The notes under the pieces were generated by a model. That model made no database searches. It saw only the letters and a program-made list of their open reading frames with translations, and was not told where the DNA came from. From Macrotrachela quadricornifera (Eukaryota; Rotifera; Eurotatoria; Philodinida; Philodinidae): 64,000 nucleotides of DNA. Every line of letters starts with the position of its first letter. Position 1 is the first letter of the stretch. This document shows positions 1-10,488 of this stretch, one piece after another. Both the position numbers and the translations under genes were made by a program. Location of the stretch: positions 123,579-187,578 of the forward strand of contig JAJEKB010017521.1 of NCBI GenBank assembly GCA_022393335.1. The letters run 5' to 3'.

Positions 1-63
1 TTAATTGAGTTATAGTTAGTTTCAATATTTGATGGACATTTTTTGTCTGATGAAATAACAATC

Positions 64-82
64 TATATATATATATATATAT
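64..82. repeat. (TA)n microsatellite
   Basis: Uninterrupted alternating TA of about 19 bases. A similar AT run sits just upstream of the first gene at 1575-1590. It is simple sequence with no further function visible. Confidence 0.9.
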
Positions 83-106
83 GAGTAATTCGGTATTGTC
101 ATTGCA

Positions 107-339
107 AATTTTAGGTCTTGTGAGAGTTATAACCCATCATTTTTCAAAAATATTATTTTTAGAATTTCTTCCTGCACTTTGTTGAATTAAAATAAAGCTA
201 TTTTCACCTTCAACCTCACCCACACATCTTGTATTTACCTTCTCCCTCACATACTTATCGTTATCAATCTGAAAGAATTCTAAAAATAATATTTTTGAAA
301 AATGATGGGTTGTAATTCACAAGATCCCGAATTTTTTTT
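107..339. repeat. Fold-back inverted repeat (MITE-like)
   Basis: The arm at about 107-170 is the near-perfect reverse complement of the arm at about 275-339. The shared core reads CCCATCATTTTTCAAAAATA on the left arm. A pyrimidine-rich spacer of about 100 bp separates the arms, and a few mismatches lie near the outer ends. There is no coding capacity. The structure fits a non-autonomous DNA element, but I could not define a target-site duplication, so the superfamily is unknown. Confidence 0.75.
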
Positions 340-634
340 ACATCTTCTTATAATCAAAATCATCGTTTACAGATAGAGTCAAAAATTCTAATTCAACGAT
401 ATGATTTTGCTGAAAAATATTGAACCTTTAGAAAAAAAAATGTAGTCAACCTTTAATTTATCTTTAAAACTCATATAAGTACAAAGTCAATTTTTGTTTT
501 TCTTCTCATGTAATCGCGCGGCTCACCTGTAAGCAAATAATAATACGCAAATGGAAAGTATCGATTACATGAAGATTAATCGTTCGTATAGTATATAATA
601 TAAAAAAAAACATTATCATGTGCGTCAGATAAAG

Positions 635-838
635 CAATAAAAATCGATAATAAGAAGGTTTGAAAAAAATATAGTATGATAATTAAAGTAATAAACCATC
701 ATATTCAGTCTGTACAACGCAATAACGATGACGACGCAATAAAAATCAGTCATAAAAAGCTTTTCAAAAAATAAAGTACAATAATTAAAGCAAAATATAT
801 AGTATTTTCCATTGTATGCATTCAACGAAAATAAAGAA
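635..838. repeat. Diverged tandem duplication, period 102 bp
   Basis: Two successive copies start with CAATAAAAATC at 635 and 737. They share the block around 'AATAAAAATC..ATAA' and the downstream 'ATAATTAAAG' at the same spacing. The copies differ at many positions, so the duplication is old. No gene overlaps it. A short minus-strand ORF across it is simply the repeat read twice. Confidence 0.6.
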
Positions 839-1189
839 TAAAGATATATATATACTCATTTAACTTCATTAGATACATTTTATAATCGTATATTTTATTA
901 TTTAAACAGAAAAAGTATGTACAGTAATAAGTATATGAAAAATAATGATAATATATTATATATCGAATGAATCAGAAGTTTTGCGACATTTTTTATTTCG
1001 CGTAAATATCGACTTGTGTAAATAATAAAACGTTGATGTTTGTTGTTTTGAAAAGATACGCTATAAAAACATTTATAAAAACTATTTAAAGAAATTCCTT
1101 TTAACTGGGTCTGCTGGTTTTTCCCGTAATCATTACAAATAATCTACATGATAGTGCTATGCTCTACCGTATTGAGTATGAGAAAAATG

Positions 1190-1353
1190 CTTGAAAAACC
1201 GTTTTGTTTTTGCAATAGAAATTTGTTTGTACAACTGGTATGAAGCTTCCGATAGAGCATCTTTGAAAAAAAATAATCAAAAATGTTATTATTTTCTCAA
1301 GTCGAGATATATCTGAAATAAAAATTGTTGTCAAATCTCTGGTTCGTCCGGTA
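1190..1353. repeat. Dispersed repeat, copy A (fragment)
   Basis: This segment ('TGCAATAGAAATTTG' through 'CTCAAGTCGAGATATAT') aligns with 38558-38661 and, more loosely, with the right arm of the element at 22173-22556. It appears to be one arm of the same MITE family, ending near 1353, without the partner arm. It is non-coding. Confidence 0.5.
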
Positions 1354-1616
1354 CATAGTTGTTTTAATCATATCCATGATTTCTGCGCTCCGCTTATGCT
1401 TTATTTGCTTTATTCTTAGTTCTATACAACATATACCCTTTCTTTCTTTATCACATGTTTTGTGTGATAGTATGTACTCATAGTATACTTCTCTCTCTAT
1501 TATTTTAACATTCATATTCATTCGTCATTTTTTTTTCTTGTAGAGTATATACGAAGTGAAACTCATTACAATATTTATATATATATATATAGCTACGGTG
1601 ACTGTTGATTGTTAAT

Positions 1617-2816
1617 ATGGAGTCTGACAGTATTCGAAAGGATTTTAATTCAAATTTTACTGATGAAAAATATCAAGATTTTCTCAAATATTTAAACAGT
1701 CAATTACCATCTCCTATTGCCTATCGTATATCTGAATCACCACTATTTTTAAATAATGAATGTCGCGATACACTTATTAATGCTGGTAATCAAATTTTGG
1801 ATTTTTTATTACAACCTAATTTTAAAGAATTAACAGAAGAAGCTATTCCAAATAAATGGCGTTGTCCTAACGAAAATGATCATCCACATTTTATTGGAAT
1901 AGATTTTGCGTTAAGTAAAGATAAAGATGGAAAATTTGCACCAAAATTGGTAGAGCTACAAGGTTTTTCAGGTGTATACGCTCTACAAGCTTATTTATCT
2001 GATGCTTATCGTGCAGTTCATGATATTCCTGACAACTTGTCTATCTATTTTAAAGGTGTCGATAAAGATCGTTATTTTAATTTACTTAAAGAAATGATAA
2101 TTGGTCCTTATCAACCAGATGAAGTTGTATTAATGGATATACATCCACATAAGCAGCATACTGCTTGTGATTTTTATTTTTTACAAAAACATGTAAATAT
2201 ACCTATTGTCGGATTAGCTGATCTGCGACAAGAAGGTAAAAAATTATTTTATGAACATCAAGGACAAAAGAAATTCATAAAACGAATTTATAATCGTCTT
2301 ATCTTTGATGAAATTGATAACGATCCAGATATTTTCAAACATAATGTTGATGTAAGACAAGATTTGGACGTAGAATGGATCACACATCCAAATTGGTATT
2401 ATCGTATAAGCAAATTTTTATTGCCATATTTAAAGGGTGATTGTGTACCGAAAGCATACTTTTTAAATAAAATTATAAACAATATTCCTGGTGAGCTAGA
2501 AAACTATATTTTAAAGCCATTATATTCATTTGGTGGTCATGGTGTTATTATTGATATTACAAAAGATGAAATTGAAAAAATAAAAGATCCTGAAAACTGG
2601 ATATTACAAGAAAAAATTATATATGAACCTATTTTGAAATTTCAAGACACCAATGTCATAGCAGAAGTTCGTCTAATGTACTTTTGGCCTGATGGTCATG
2701 AAAAGCCAATATTGACGGCAAATAATACACGTTTAAGCGCAGGCAAAATGATTAATGTTCAAAGCAATAAGAATTCTAAATGGGCAGGTGCAACGGTCAT
2801 TTTTATGGAAAAATAA
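1617..2816 (+). CDS. ATP-grasp-like enzyme (intronless, possible horizontal acquisition)
   Basis: This is a 399-residue single-exon protein. The start is the ATG at 1617; the open frame extends upstream only to a TTG. The N-terminal half carries a conserved-looking block 'VELQGFSGVYALQAYLSDAY' (about residues 115-134). The C-terminal half looks like an ATP-grasp fold: a Lys/Gly-rich nucleotide loop 'KPLYSFGGHGV' near residue 300, an acidic strand 'WILQEKI' near 328, and 'AEVRLMYFW' near 350, followed by an Asn/Arg-rich segment ('NNTRLSAGKMINV') that could bind metal or phosphate. ATP-grasp enzymes join a carboxylate to an amine or thiol using ATP, but the substrate here cannot be read. There is no signal peptide or membrane segment, so it is probably cytosolic. 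The lack of introns and bacterial-like style suggest transfer, which needs a tree. Confidence is high for a gene and moderate for the family. Confidence 0.7.
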   Translation: MESDSIRKDFNSNFTDEKYQDFLKYLNSQLPSPIAYRISESPLFLNNECRDTLINAGNQILDFLLQPNFKELTEEAIPNKWRCPNENDHPHFIGIDFALSKDKDGKFAPKLVELQGFSGVYALQAYLSDAYRAVHDIPDNLSIYFKGVDKDRYFNLLKEMIIGPYQPDEVVLMDIHPHKQHTACDFYFLQKHVNIPIVGLADLRQEGKKLFYEHQGQKKFIKRIYNRLIFDEIDNDPDIFKHNVDVRQDLDVEWITHPNWYYRISKFLLPYLKGDCVPKAYFLNKIINNIPGELENYILKPLYSFGGHGVIIDITKDEIEKIKDPENWILQEKIIYEPILKFQDTNVIAEVRLMYFWPDGHEKPILTANNTRLSAGKMINVQSNKNSKWAGATVIFMEK

Positions 2817-5800
2817 ACTTTCGTCTATTACTGTGAAATATTTTTGAAATAACCTAAATTTTTATTTTGCTTTCTAATTGATCATAAGATTTAATGCACA
2901 TTGAAAATCTCTCATAAAATTTTATAAATATTTATGCTTAAAGTTTTTCAAAGGAAGATACAACATATCAATGAACACTATATTCAATATCATTCTAAAT
3001 GAAGTGTCTTTGTCTCTTTCCTTGTTTAAATGTATTTTCTGTTAAAGAATTTTGAATTACTCACGAATGGTCTGGTACAATATGCCATTTTATTTTATCT
3101 TTTGATACCAACTGATTGCATTAGTAAAGTTTTGGTGCTGCAATTAATTTTTTCTAGAGTAGAAAAAGAAATAGAATGCATCAAACACTTAGGTATTCCT
3201 GAAATTTTTTTAATAATATGTATAATGTGAAAAATATTGTGTACTACTTTAGTACGTCTGAGTAACGACCATATCGGAAGAGATCAATTTTAAGTAAATT
3301 GTGATGATTTAATAATCAGATTTTACTGATTGATAGTTTTCAGAAAACTTCTACTTAGGTTATAAAATTTCACGTAGAATATTAAAGTTTTTCTAATTGA
3401 GATGAAATAGAGGTACCAACTTGGATTCCATTCTTAGAAATTCAGGAATTAACAATGACTTGTCACAAAACAGAAGACAAGATAATTATGAATATTTTAA
3501 CATGTTTGAAAAAGCACGAAAACGATTTGTCAAACATATGACTGAATCGTATTTGTGTTGTGGAATTAGTGAATAAAATCGAAAATAATGTAAGGACAAT
3601 TTTGACTGATGTATCTTGTTCTCCATCGTTTCTTCCTTATCTAGTAGATATATTGCAACTATTATATGCCAAAAGGCCAAAATAATCCAGCTTCAATATC
3701 AGAATCTACTGTTTGACAGGAGACTGAAGAAAACTCTCAAATATCAGATTAAAAAGAGTGTATATAGTATACCATGTGATAGATCTCGATATGTTTAGTT
3801 GAATGAGATGTTTGAGAGACTGGTCGAATTCAAAAAGTAAGCACAAAATACAAAAAAAGTCCATTTTTTCCATTGATAAAACAGAGAAAAGAGTTCTACG
3901 GAATTTTCTGTTCTGTAGTAACACCCATTCAGCTCTGCACAGCGTTTTACTTATCTTCTTTTACTCTTGATCGCCTACTAGAAGAACATATTTTGAACTT
4001 AGAGAAATCGCCTAATAGAACAAGCTCATTCTGTCTCTCTATTGCACATTTATTTCGTTCTAAAGCATCAGAAAATCAACGAAAAAGAGCGAAGAGCACG
4101 TTCCTGCACTACAACTGATTCATTAGATCTAAAACTTGACTTTGCGCTTATACAAAAAATTTACTGTACGAAATGAGAAGTGATTGACTGAACCTAAGAT
4201 TCCTGGTATGAAGAATGGCTGATTCAGAAATTATTTACTAGTTTCTGTTCTTAAAAATTGTGGATCTAGAACCAGCTGCAAGTTCTAGGGCCAGAAATCT
4301 TGATGTATTGAATATATGCATGTTGCTTGGAAGCAGAATCTTGACACTCATAACAAGAGAAATTCAATAAAAAGTTGTTATCTCGACTAAGTCTAAACAA
4401 AAGCAGAAGTTCTTTGAGATATATGCAATTCTAGTTATTGGTATCCTACATATGAGGATATAATGAAGATAATCCAGATGGATCATCTAGAGATGTTCGC
4501 TTATTGAAATTTATGACTTAGAAGCACTTAAGTATGCATCTGTACGCATTTTTTAGAGATAAATATACGCTACTTTAAGCGAGCATTTTTACTTAATTTT
4601 TTACTGAAGAAGTAAATTGTAACCGACGAGCGCTAGCTTATATTTTTCAAGTAACATCTCTATCATCTGATTAAGAGGAAATCGTTTCAGATCTGTCGTT
4701 ACAGTATTAGATAGTTGATGTGCTTGTTCTTTTATAACGATGTCAATCACTCTTTTTATAGTAATACACGAGTGTAGAAGAGTAAAAACCTTTATTTCTT
4801 TAATAATTGTTATTGAAGTCACTCAGAAGATTAATAAAATACAGAATAAAAACTTCTTGAAAACGAGTCTTACTTGACAAAATTGATGTTCTCCTTGTAT
4901 AAATGGAAACATTTAATTTCACGTACGGCATACTCGATTGACTTCGTATAACTTTCGTATATGTTGATGAGTTTTTCAAAAAGATTATTTTAAATTATGT
5001 GTAAATAAGAATATTGACAGCATTTTCTCAAGAGGTTTGGCAGTTAAAAAAGGAAAAGATTTCGTAATGGAAGAAACCACCAAATGAATTCAACAATGAT
5101 GGACTAATAGTCATAATTTACTGTTTTTCGAATCTATAGCGGATAGAACGATAAATTCTAACATTTCAACGCAGTATAGAATGTAGAAGTTGAACATATC
5201 AGAATATGTATTTTTATGTACTCAAAAAGTGAGTGCATTATAGAATCGATAAGGGTGTCCAGTCGTTTATATGACAACTCTTCAAAGGCTCATCCGATTT
5301 TGATGAAATTTTGCACATAGAATTGTTTCATCAATATCTCGATCGTGTTCGGAGCTGAGAATGATTCGTCAAAGAATAGTTGAAGTATAGTAAAATATTT
5401 CATTATTTCTTGTGTTTTTCTATTCGAATATTGACCTACTCGAAGATTAGTTCATTCAAAAGAACTGTTTGAGTAATTCGTTAGTTCATTTGGTCGAAGT
5501 CTGTGAACGTGAGCTCGTCGACCCCTATATCTTATGATTATCAAGAATGATTGGTTTTTTTAGACAGTTCAATCAAAATCAATCTGTCGTCAATTATCTT
5601 TTACTTTTTGAAGTATACATAACACCTACGCTGAAATTCAAGGTTTCTATATTTTTTTATGTGAACATTTATTCAGTATAGACTTATTAAAAATAACCAA
5701 ACTATATTTCATGTCAAATGTAACTTGTAGAAAGGAAATAGTTTTCTGATTTTATCGGTGAGAGTTAGACAAAGCTTGTTTTGATCACGTCAATGTTTCT

Positions 5801-5886
5801 TTGTTATACGTGTTTCCTGATATAATCTAGACACGACTTAAATCATTTATATATTACTACTCACTGCAATACACAGTAAAAGAATA
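2817..5886. other. Intergenic, about 3.1 kb
   Basis: This is AT-rich DNA with only short ORFs (80 codons or fewer) on both strands that lack family resemblance. No tRNA, long inverted repeat or tandem array was recognised. It separates the ATP-grasp-like gene from the receptor gene and holds the presumed 3' end of one and the promoter of the other. Confidence 0.6.
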
Positions 5887-8800
5887 ATGTTGTTATCTGT
5901 CAGTCTCATTATGATATGGTGGATAGCGAATGCAAGCTGTCTTTATCATCTTTATTACACTGATCGAATCAATAACACTAATAATCATCTACAACACGAT
6001 TGTCTTAATTATTTGGTTCGTAACGATATTGTGCAATATAAGAAATCTACAGGATTTACCCATCAAATCATTCAATATTGTTTCCGATCCGTTGATTCTA
6101 GGAACTACGATAAAATGGTTCCAGGAAAACTAATCACATTTAAGGAATTGCGTGAGAAGAATGTGACTAGTTCAGACTTACTTCAATGGTCAGCATCGAT
6201 TGATCTTGTTGAACGCTATGAAGCTTATGATCATTCATTGTCAGAAATATTTTATAATTGTACTTCTCCATGGTTCGGTGATCATTGTCAATATACCTTT
6301 GAACAATCGATGTGGTCATTTTCTGATATAGTCAAACAAACATTTCTATCAAAGCTTGTTATTGATTCTTTGCCAATTGATTACACGAATTTGAGCTGTT
6401 ATATTCAACTTCAATGTAATCGTGGTCCTGCACCCATGTGTCTCGATTGGCGAGAAGTATGTGATGGCCAAATCGATTGTTCAGATGGTGGTCAAGACGA
6501 ACAGAACTGTTTTCAGATGGAAATGAATGAATGTGCTGATGACGAATTTCGATGTCGGAATGGAATGTGTATACCTGACGCATTTTTTCATGATGATGAA
6601 CTCAATCCAGATTGTATCGATGGAACGGATGAGTTTCAAATATTATTACATACACGTGAATGTTATCGAGATCCGACTTTTCGATGCTCGGATCGCCGAA
6701 GTACCTCTAATCTTGGATTTAGCTGTGGTGATGATGGATACAATACTGAATATGCTGTGCCATCAATATTTGATGTATGTCCAAGTCGACGGGATGTGCT
6801 GTTTTCACAAACAATATGGTCATACATAAATCATAAATTTTCATTATCAGTAGAATGCTGGTCTATTTTAAGTTGTGCACAGAATCTAGATGGGATTAAT
6901 ATGGTAGATTGTGATGATTTCTGCGAACTGGAGACATGTCTCGAGCTAATTCAAAGTGATTGCCCACCGTTTTTTTTCTTTCCAAATTATCTAATTTTCG
7001 GTCACCTTCGTTTATTATATTTTTCGAACAGAACTCGATTCATTTCCACACTCATTCCTAATTATGTGTGTTACAATAGAGATTTGTGCGATTTTATTAA
7101 TCCAGTCATATTACTTAACAATTTAACATGCGTAAACTTTGGAGAACTCGATTTAGATGAGGAAGAACTATTAAACTGGGAATCACTGATTCAGTCTTTA
7201 GGAACTATTTTTAGTGCCTGTTCTGTAATTAGTTCTAAGAAGTCTCTCGACTATTGTCAATTACCAAACCTATTTCATTGTAAGAATTCAACAAAATGTA
7301 TCTCAAAACATCGTCTAATGGATGGTATAAAAGATTGTTATGAAGAAAGCGATGAAATTATTGAGAACAGTTGCAAAATAGATGTCAAAAATCGATTCTA
7401 TTGTTTATCGAAAGATAAATGTTTGGCACCTTGGCTTGTGCTCAACGGTGTGGAAGATTGTGTCGATGGCGATGATGAAATTGAAACCTATCAAGAAAAA
7501 CGAAATGTTGAGGTAACATTTATTAATGTATGTGATGGGTTTGTCGATAGTATATCGATAATGGATGATAACGGAAAAAATGACACGGATGAGACTAATT
7601 GCGAATTTTGGCAATGTGACAATCATTATACACATTGTGATGGTGTGTGGAATTGTGTAAATGGTGCTGATGAAGTGTCATGCGAACACTCTTTATGTCA
7701 ATCCAATGAACATCAATGTATATCATCGATTACGTACCAACCGATCTGTTTACCTCTGACACGTGCAGGTGATGGAAATATAGACTGTTTAGGATCATAT
7801 GATGAAAGATTCTACTGTCGTGAAAAAGCGGCCAATAAGCAAAAGGAGCGTTACAGATGTCAGAATTCTATGGAATGTGCACCAATTAGTATACTGTGTA
7901 GATTCTCTTACTGTGCTCATGATGACAAACGAAATATATGTTCAATTATCACAAATTCGATACATATTTTCAAGAGCTTAACTGATGAAAACAGATCCAA
8001 AAAATACTTTTCACTCTCATCTCGTCAAATGATTTTGTTCAAAAATCAAAGTAAGTCGAATAATCTTGTCGAGAATAACATTCCTGTGATAATACCAGAG
8101 ATCAATTTTCGTGAAGCATGGTTATGTAATCGTGGTATTATTATTTATTTGAATAGAATTCATGAAGAATATTGTCTTTGCCCACCTAGTCACTATGGTG
8201 ACCGTTGTCAATATCAAAGTAAACGTATGAGTTTAACCATTCATTTTAGTAAGGAGAGTTCTCCTCATCATTGGCGTAATGTTTTTCATTTTTCTCTAAT
8301 GTTGATCGATAATGAGTATGAAATTCACTCTCATGATCAAATCATTTATACTCCTGCACGTGATTGTCCTCTTAAATACAATCTTAATCTATTATATAAA
8401 ACGCAATCGAAAGAAGAGTCGAAAAATTTTAGTGTACGAATCGATGCATTTGTTGTTAATCCTCTTTTCTACTATACCAGTTGGCATCTTACCGTTTTAT
8501 TTCAATTTTTACCCGTTAATCAACTTACTACTATCCTCACAATTCCTCAACAACCGAATTCCGTTTCAAAGAATTGTCCATTAAAGTGCAATCACGGTCA
8601 ATGTTTCAAATATGAAAATAAGAATCAATATTTTTGTCGATGCAATGAAGGATGGTCGGGAGCTCTTTGTGATATCAAAACTGTTTATCAGTGTTCGCCT
8701 GATTCTATGTATGTTGAAACATATAATAATCGCTCGATTTGTGTGTGTCCATTGAATAAATTCGGACCACGCTGTTTCTTGACGCATAGTATTTGCCAGA

Positions 8801-10488
8801 CGAATCCATGTCAACACGGTGGATTATGTGTTCCTGATGATGAACGTGTGTCTAATAATGGATTTAGTTGTATTTGTTCACAAGGTTTCTCAGGTGATAC
8901 TTGTCATATTATCAATACAAAGATCGTCATTAGTTTTAATGCAATTCCAATTCCTTCAACAGTCTTTGCTCATTTTATAACTGCTTATCCTGATGCACAT
9001 CCCACCCAAGTAACTATATTGAAGACAATTCCAATGGATCAACAATCGGTTACATTCTATACTGCTACGGAATTTCATCTGTTATTTGTTCAAATTCAGC
9101 GTTTATTTTATCTTGTTATTGTTCAAGAACAACATGTACCATCTGCAAATGTGTCATGTTCGATAACACCTGCAGATCGCTGCTTATCTATTAATGAATT
9201 TTTCGATTCTAGATTGAGTTCATTGCCACTTATTCAACGTATTAAGTATTATCATTTAATATGTCGTCAAAATTCAAAAATGAGATGTTTCTATGATGAT
9301 GTTCATCTATGTCTTTGCACATCAGAACGATATGGAAACTGTTTTGAATTCGATCATAAAACCAATCACAAATGTCGAAATAATATTAACTATTGTCAAA
9401 ATGGAGGGCAGTGTTTTCAGGATAAGGCCAGTTGTCCGTCAACTTTGATTTGTGCATGTGAAGAATGTTATTTCGGTAGTCGATGTCATTTAACCACTAA
9501 AGGATTTGGTTTGTCACTCGATTCAATTCTTGGTTATAAGATCCAACCTCAAGTTCCACTAAAAAACCAATCCGTATCAATTCAAGTGAGTATCATTATT
9601 AACACACTAATGCTTCTTTTCGGTATGATTAGCGCCATTCTTTCATTAATAACTTTCCGAAGCAAGATATTACAAAATACAGGTTGCGGACTTTATCTGT
9701 TTGCATCTTCAATAACGTCACTCATAACTTCAATCATATTCGAATTAAAATTATGGTTTCTCATTTTCTCTCATACCGGTCTAATAATCAATCGATCGTT
9801 TCTTCTATTTCAATGCATTACTGTTGACTTTATGCTTGTTGTCTTTTTGAACATGGACAACTGGTTAAATGCCTGTGTTGCAGTTGAAAGAGCTTGGACC
9901 GTCTTAAAAGGTGTTCATTTCAATAAGAGAAAAAGTAAAAAAACTGCAAAATGGATTCTCTTCTTCCTTATCGTATTAAATGTAAGCACAAATATCCATG
10001 ATCCAATTCATCGTTATTTGATTGACGATGTGGAAGAGCATCGCATCTGGTGTGTGGTTACTTATACAAGTGGATTCAAAATATTCAATTCGGTCATGAA
10101 CGTTTTCCACTTTGTTACTCCTTGTTGCATAAACTTCATTTCAGCTGTCGCCATCATTATTGGTGCTGCTCGATATCGCGCTATTAGTCGTACTTGGCAA
10201 ACTTACAAGCAACATCTACGCCAACAGTTATACGAACACAAACATCTTTTAATCTCACCTTGTGTTTTAGTACTTCTTGGTATTCCTCGTCTCGTTATCG
10301 CTTTTTCATCAAATTGTATGAAATCGGCCAGAGATCCGTGGTTATTTCTCATTGGTTATTTTGTTTCTTTTATTCCATCTATTCTTACTTTCGTTGTATT
10401 CGTGTTACCTTCAGAGACGTATAAGAAGGAGCTCAGCAAATCGATCAATCAACTATCTATAACACTAAGGCAGCACTTAAATTTTTAG
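5887..10488 (+). CDS. Giant LDLa/EGF-domain seven-transmembrane receptor
   Basis: This is a 1533-residue protein encoded by one uninterrupted exon. A signal peptide (residues 1 to about 19) is followed by an EGF-like half-domain ending 'CTSPWFGDHCQY' (about 120-135). LDL-receptor class A modules lie at about 173-208, 216-253, 457-493, 496-532, 548-600 (degenerate) and 604-645, with the acidic CDG.DCSDG.DE calcium-box pattern clearest in the first. EGF-like domains lie at about 747-776, 897-929, 971-1008 and 1162-1200. A 7TM domain spans about 1233-1508. TM3 ends in 'VAVERAW' (about 1331), the counterpart of the DRY motif of rhodopsin-like receptors. The cytoplasmic tail is only about 25 residues. 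It should sit in the plasma membrane with a large, disulfide-rich, calcium-dependent ligand-binding ectodomain. The ligand is unknown. The architecture recalls LDLa-containing GPCRs such as relaxin or snail LGR-type receptors, but with EGF modules and no visible leucine-rich repeats. Confidence 0.9.
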   Translation: MLLSVSLIMIWWIANASCLYHLYYTDRINNTNNHLQHDCLNYLVRNDIVQYKKSTGFTHQIIQYCFRSVDSRNYDKMVPGKLITFKELREKNVTSSDLLQWSASIDLVERYEAYDHSLSEIFYNCTSPWFGDHCQYTFEQSMWSFSDIVKQTFLSKLVIDSLPIDYTNLSCYIQLQCNRGPAPMCLDWREVCDGQIDCSDGGQDEQNCFQMEMNECADDEFRCRNGMCIPDAFFHDDELNPDCIDGTDEFQILLHTRECYRDPTFRCSDRRSTSNLGFSCGDDGYNTEYAVPSIFDVCPSRRDVLFSQTIWSYINHKFSLSVECWSILSCAQNLDGINMVDCDDFCELETCLELIQSDCPPFFFFPNYLIFGHLRLLYFSNRTRFISTLIPNYVCYNRDLCDFINPVILLNNLTCVNFGELDLDEEELLNWESLIQSLGTIFSACSVISSKKSLDYCQLPNLFHCKNSTKCISKHRLMDGIKDCYEESDEIIENSCKIDVKNRFYCLSKDKCLAPWLVLNGVEDCVDGDDEIETYQEKRNVEVTFINVCDGFVDSISIMDDNGKNDTDETNCEFWQCDNHYTHCDGVWNCVNGADEVSCEHSLCQSNEHQCISSITYQPICLPLTRAGDGNIDCLGSYDERFYCREKAANKQKERYRCQNSMECAPISILCRFSYCAHDDKRNICSIITNSIHIFKSLTDENRSKKYFSLSSRQMILFKNQSKSNNLVENNIPVIIPEINFREAWLCNRGIIIYLNRIHEEYCLCPPSHYGDRCQYQSKRMSLTIHFSKESSPHHWRNVFHFSLMLIDNEYEIHSHDQIIYTPARDCPLKYNLNLLYKTQSKEESKNFSVRIDAFVVNPLFYYTSWHLTVLFQFLPVNQLTTILTIPQQPNSVSKNCPLKCNHGQCFKYENKNQYFCRCNEGWSGALCDIKTVYQCSPDSMYVETYNNRSICVCPLNKFGPRCFLTHSICQTNPCQHGGLCVPDDERVSNNGFSCICSQGFSGDTCHIINTKIVISFNAIPIPSTVFAHFITAYPDAHPTQVTILKTIPMDQQSVTFYTATEFHLLFVQIQRLFYLVIVQEQHVPSANVSCSITPADRCLSINEFFDSRLSSLPLIQRIKYYHLICRQNSKMRCFYDDVHLCLCTSERYGNCFEFDHKTNHKCRNNINYCQNGGQCFQDKASCPSTLICACEECYFGSRCHLTTKGFGLSLDSILGYKIQPQVPLKNQSVSIQVSIIINTLMLLFGMISAILSLITFRSKILQNTGCGLYLFASSITSLITSIIFELKLWFLIFSHTGLIINRSFLLFQCITVDFMLVVFLNMDNWLNACVAVERAWTVLKGVHFNKRKSKKTAKWILFFLIVLNVSTNIHDPIHRYLIDDVEEHRIWCVVTYTSGFKIFNSVMNVFHFVTPCCINFISAVAIIIGAARYRAISRTWQTYKQHLRQQLYEHKHLLISPCVLVLLGIPRLVIAFSSNCMKSARDPWLFLIGYFVSFIPSILTFVVFVLPSETYKKELSKSINQLSITLRQHLNF

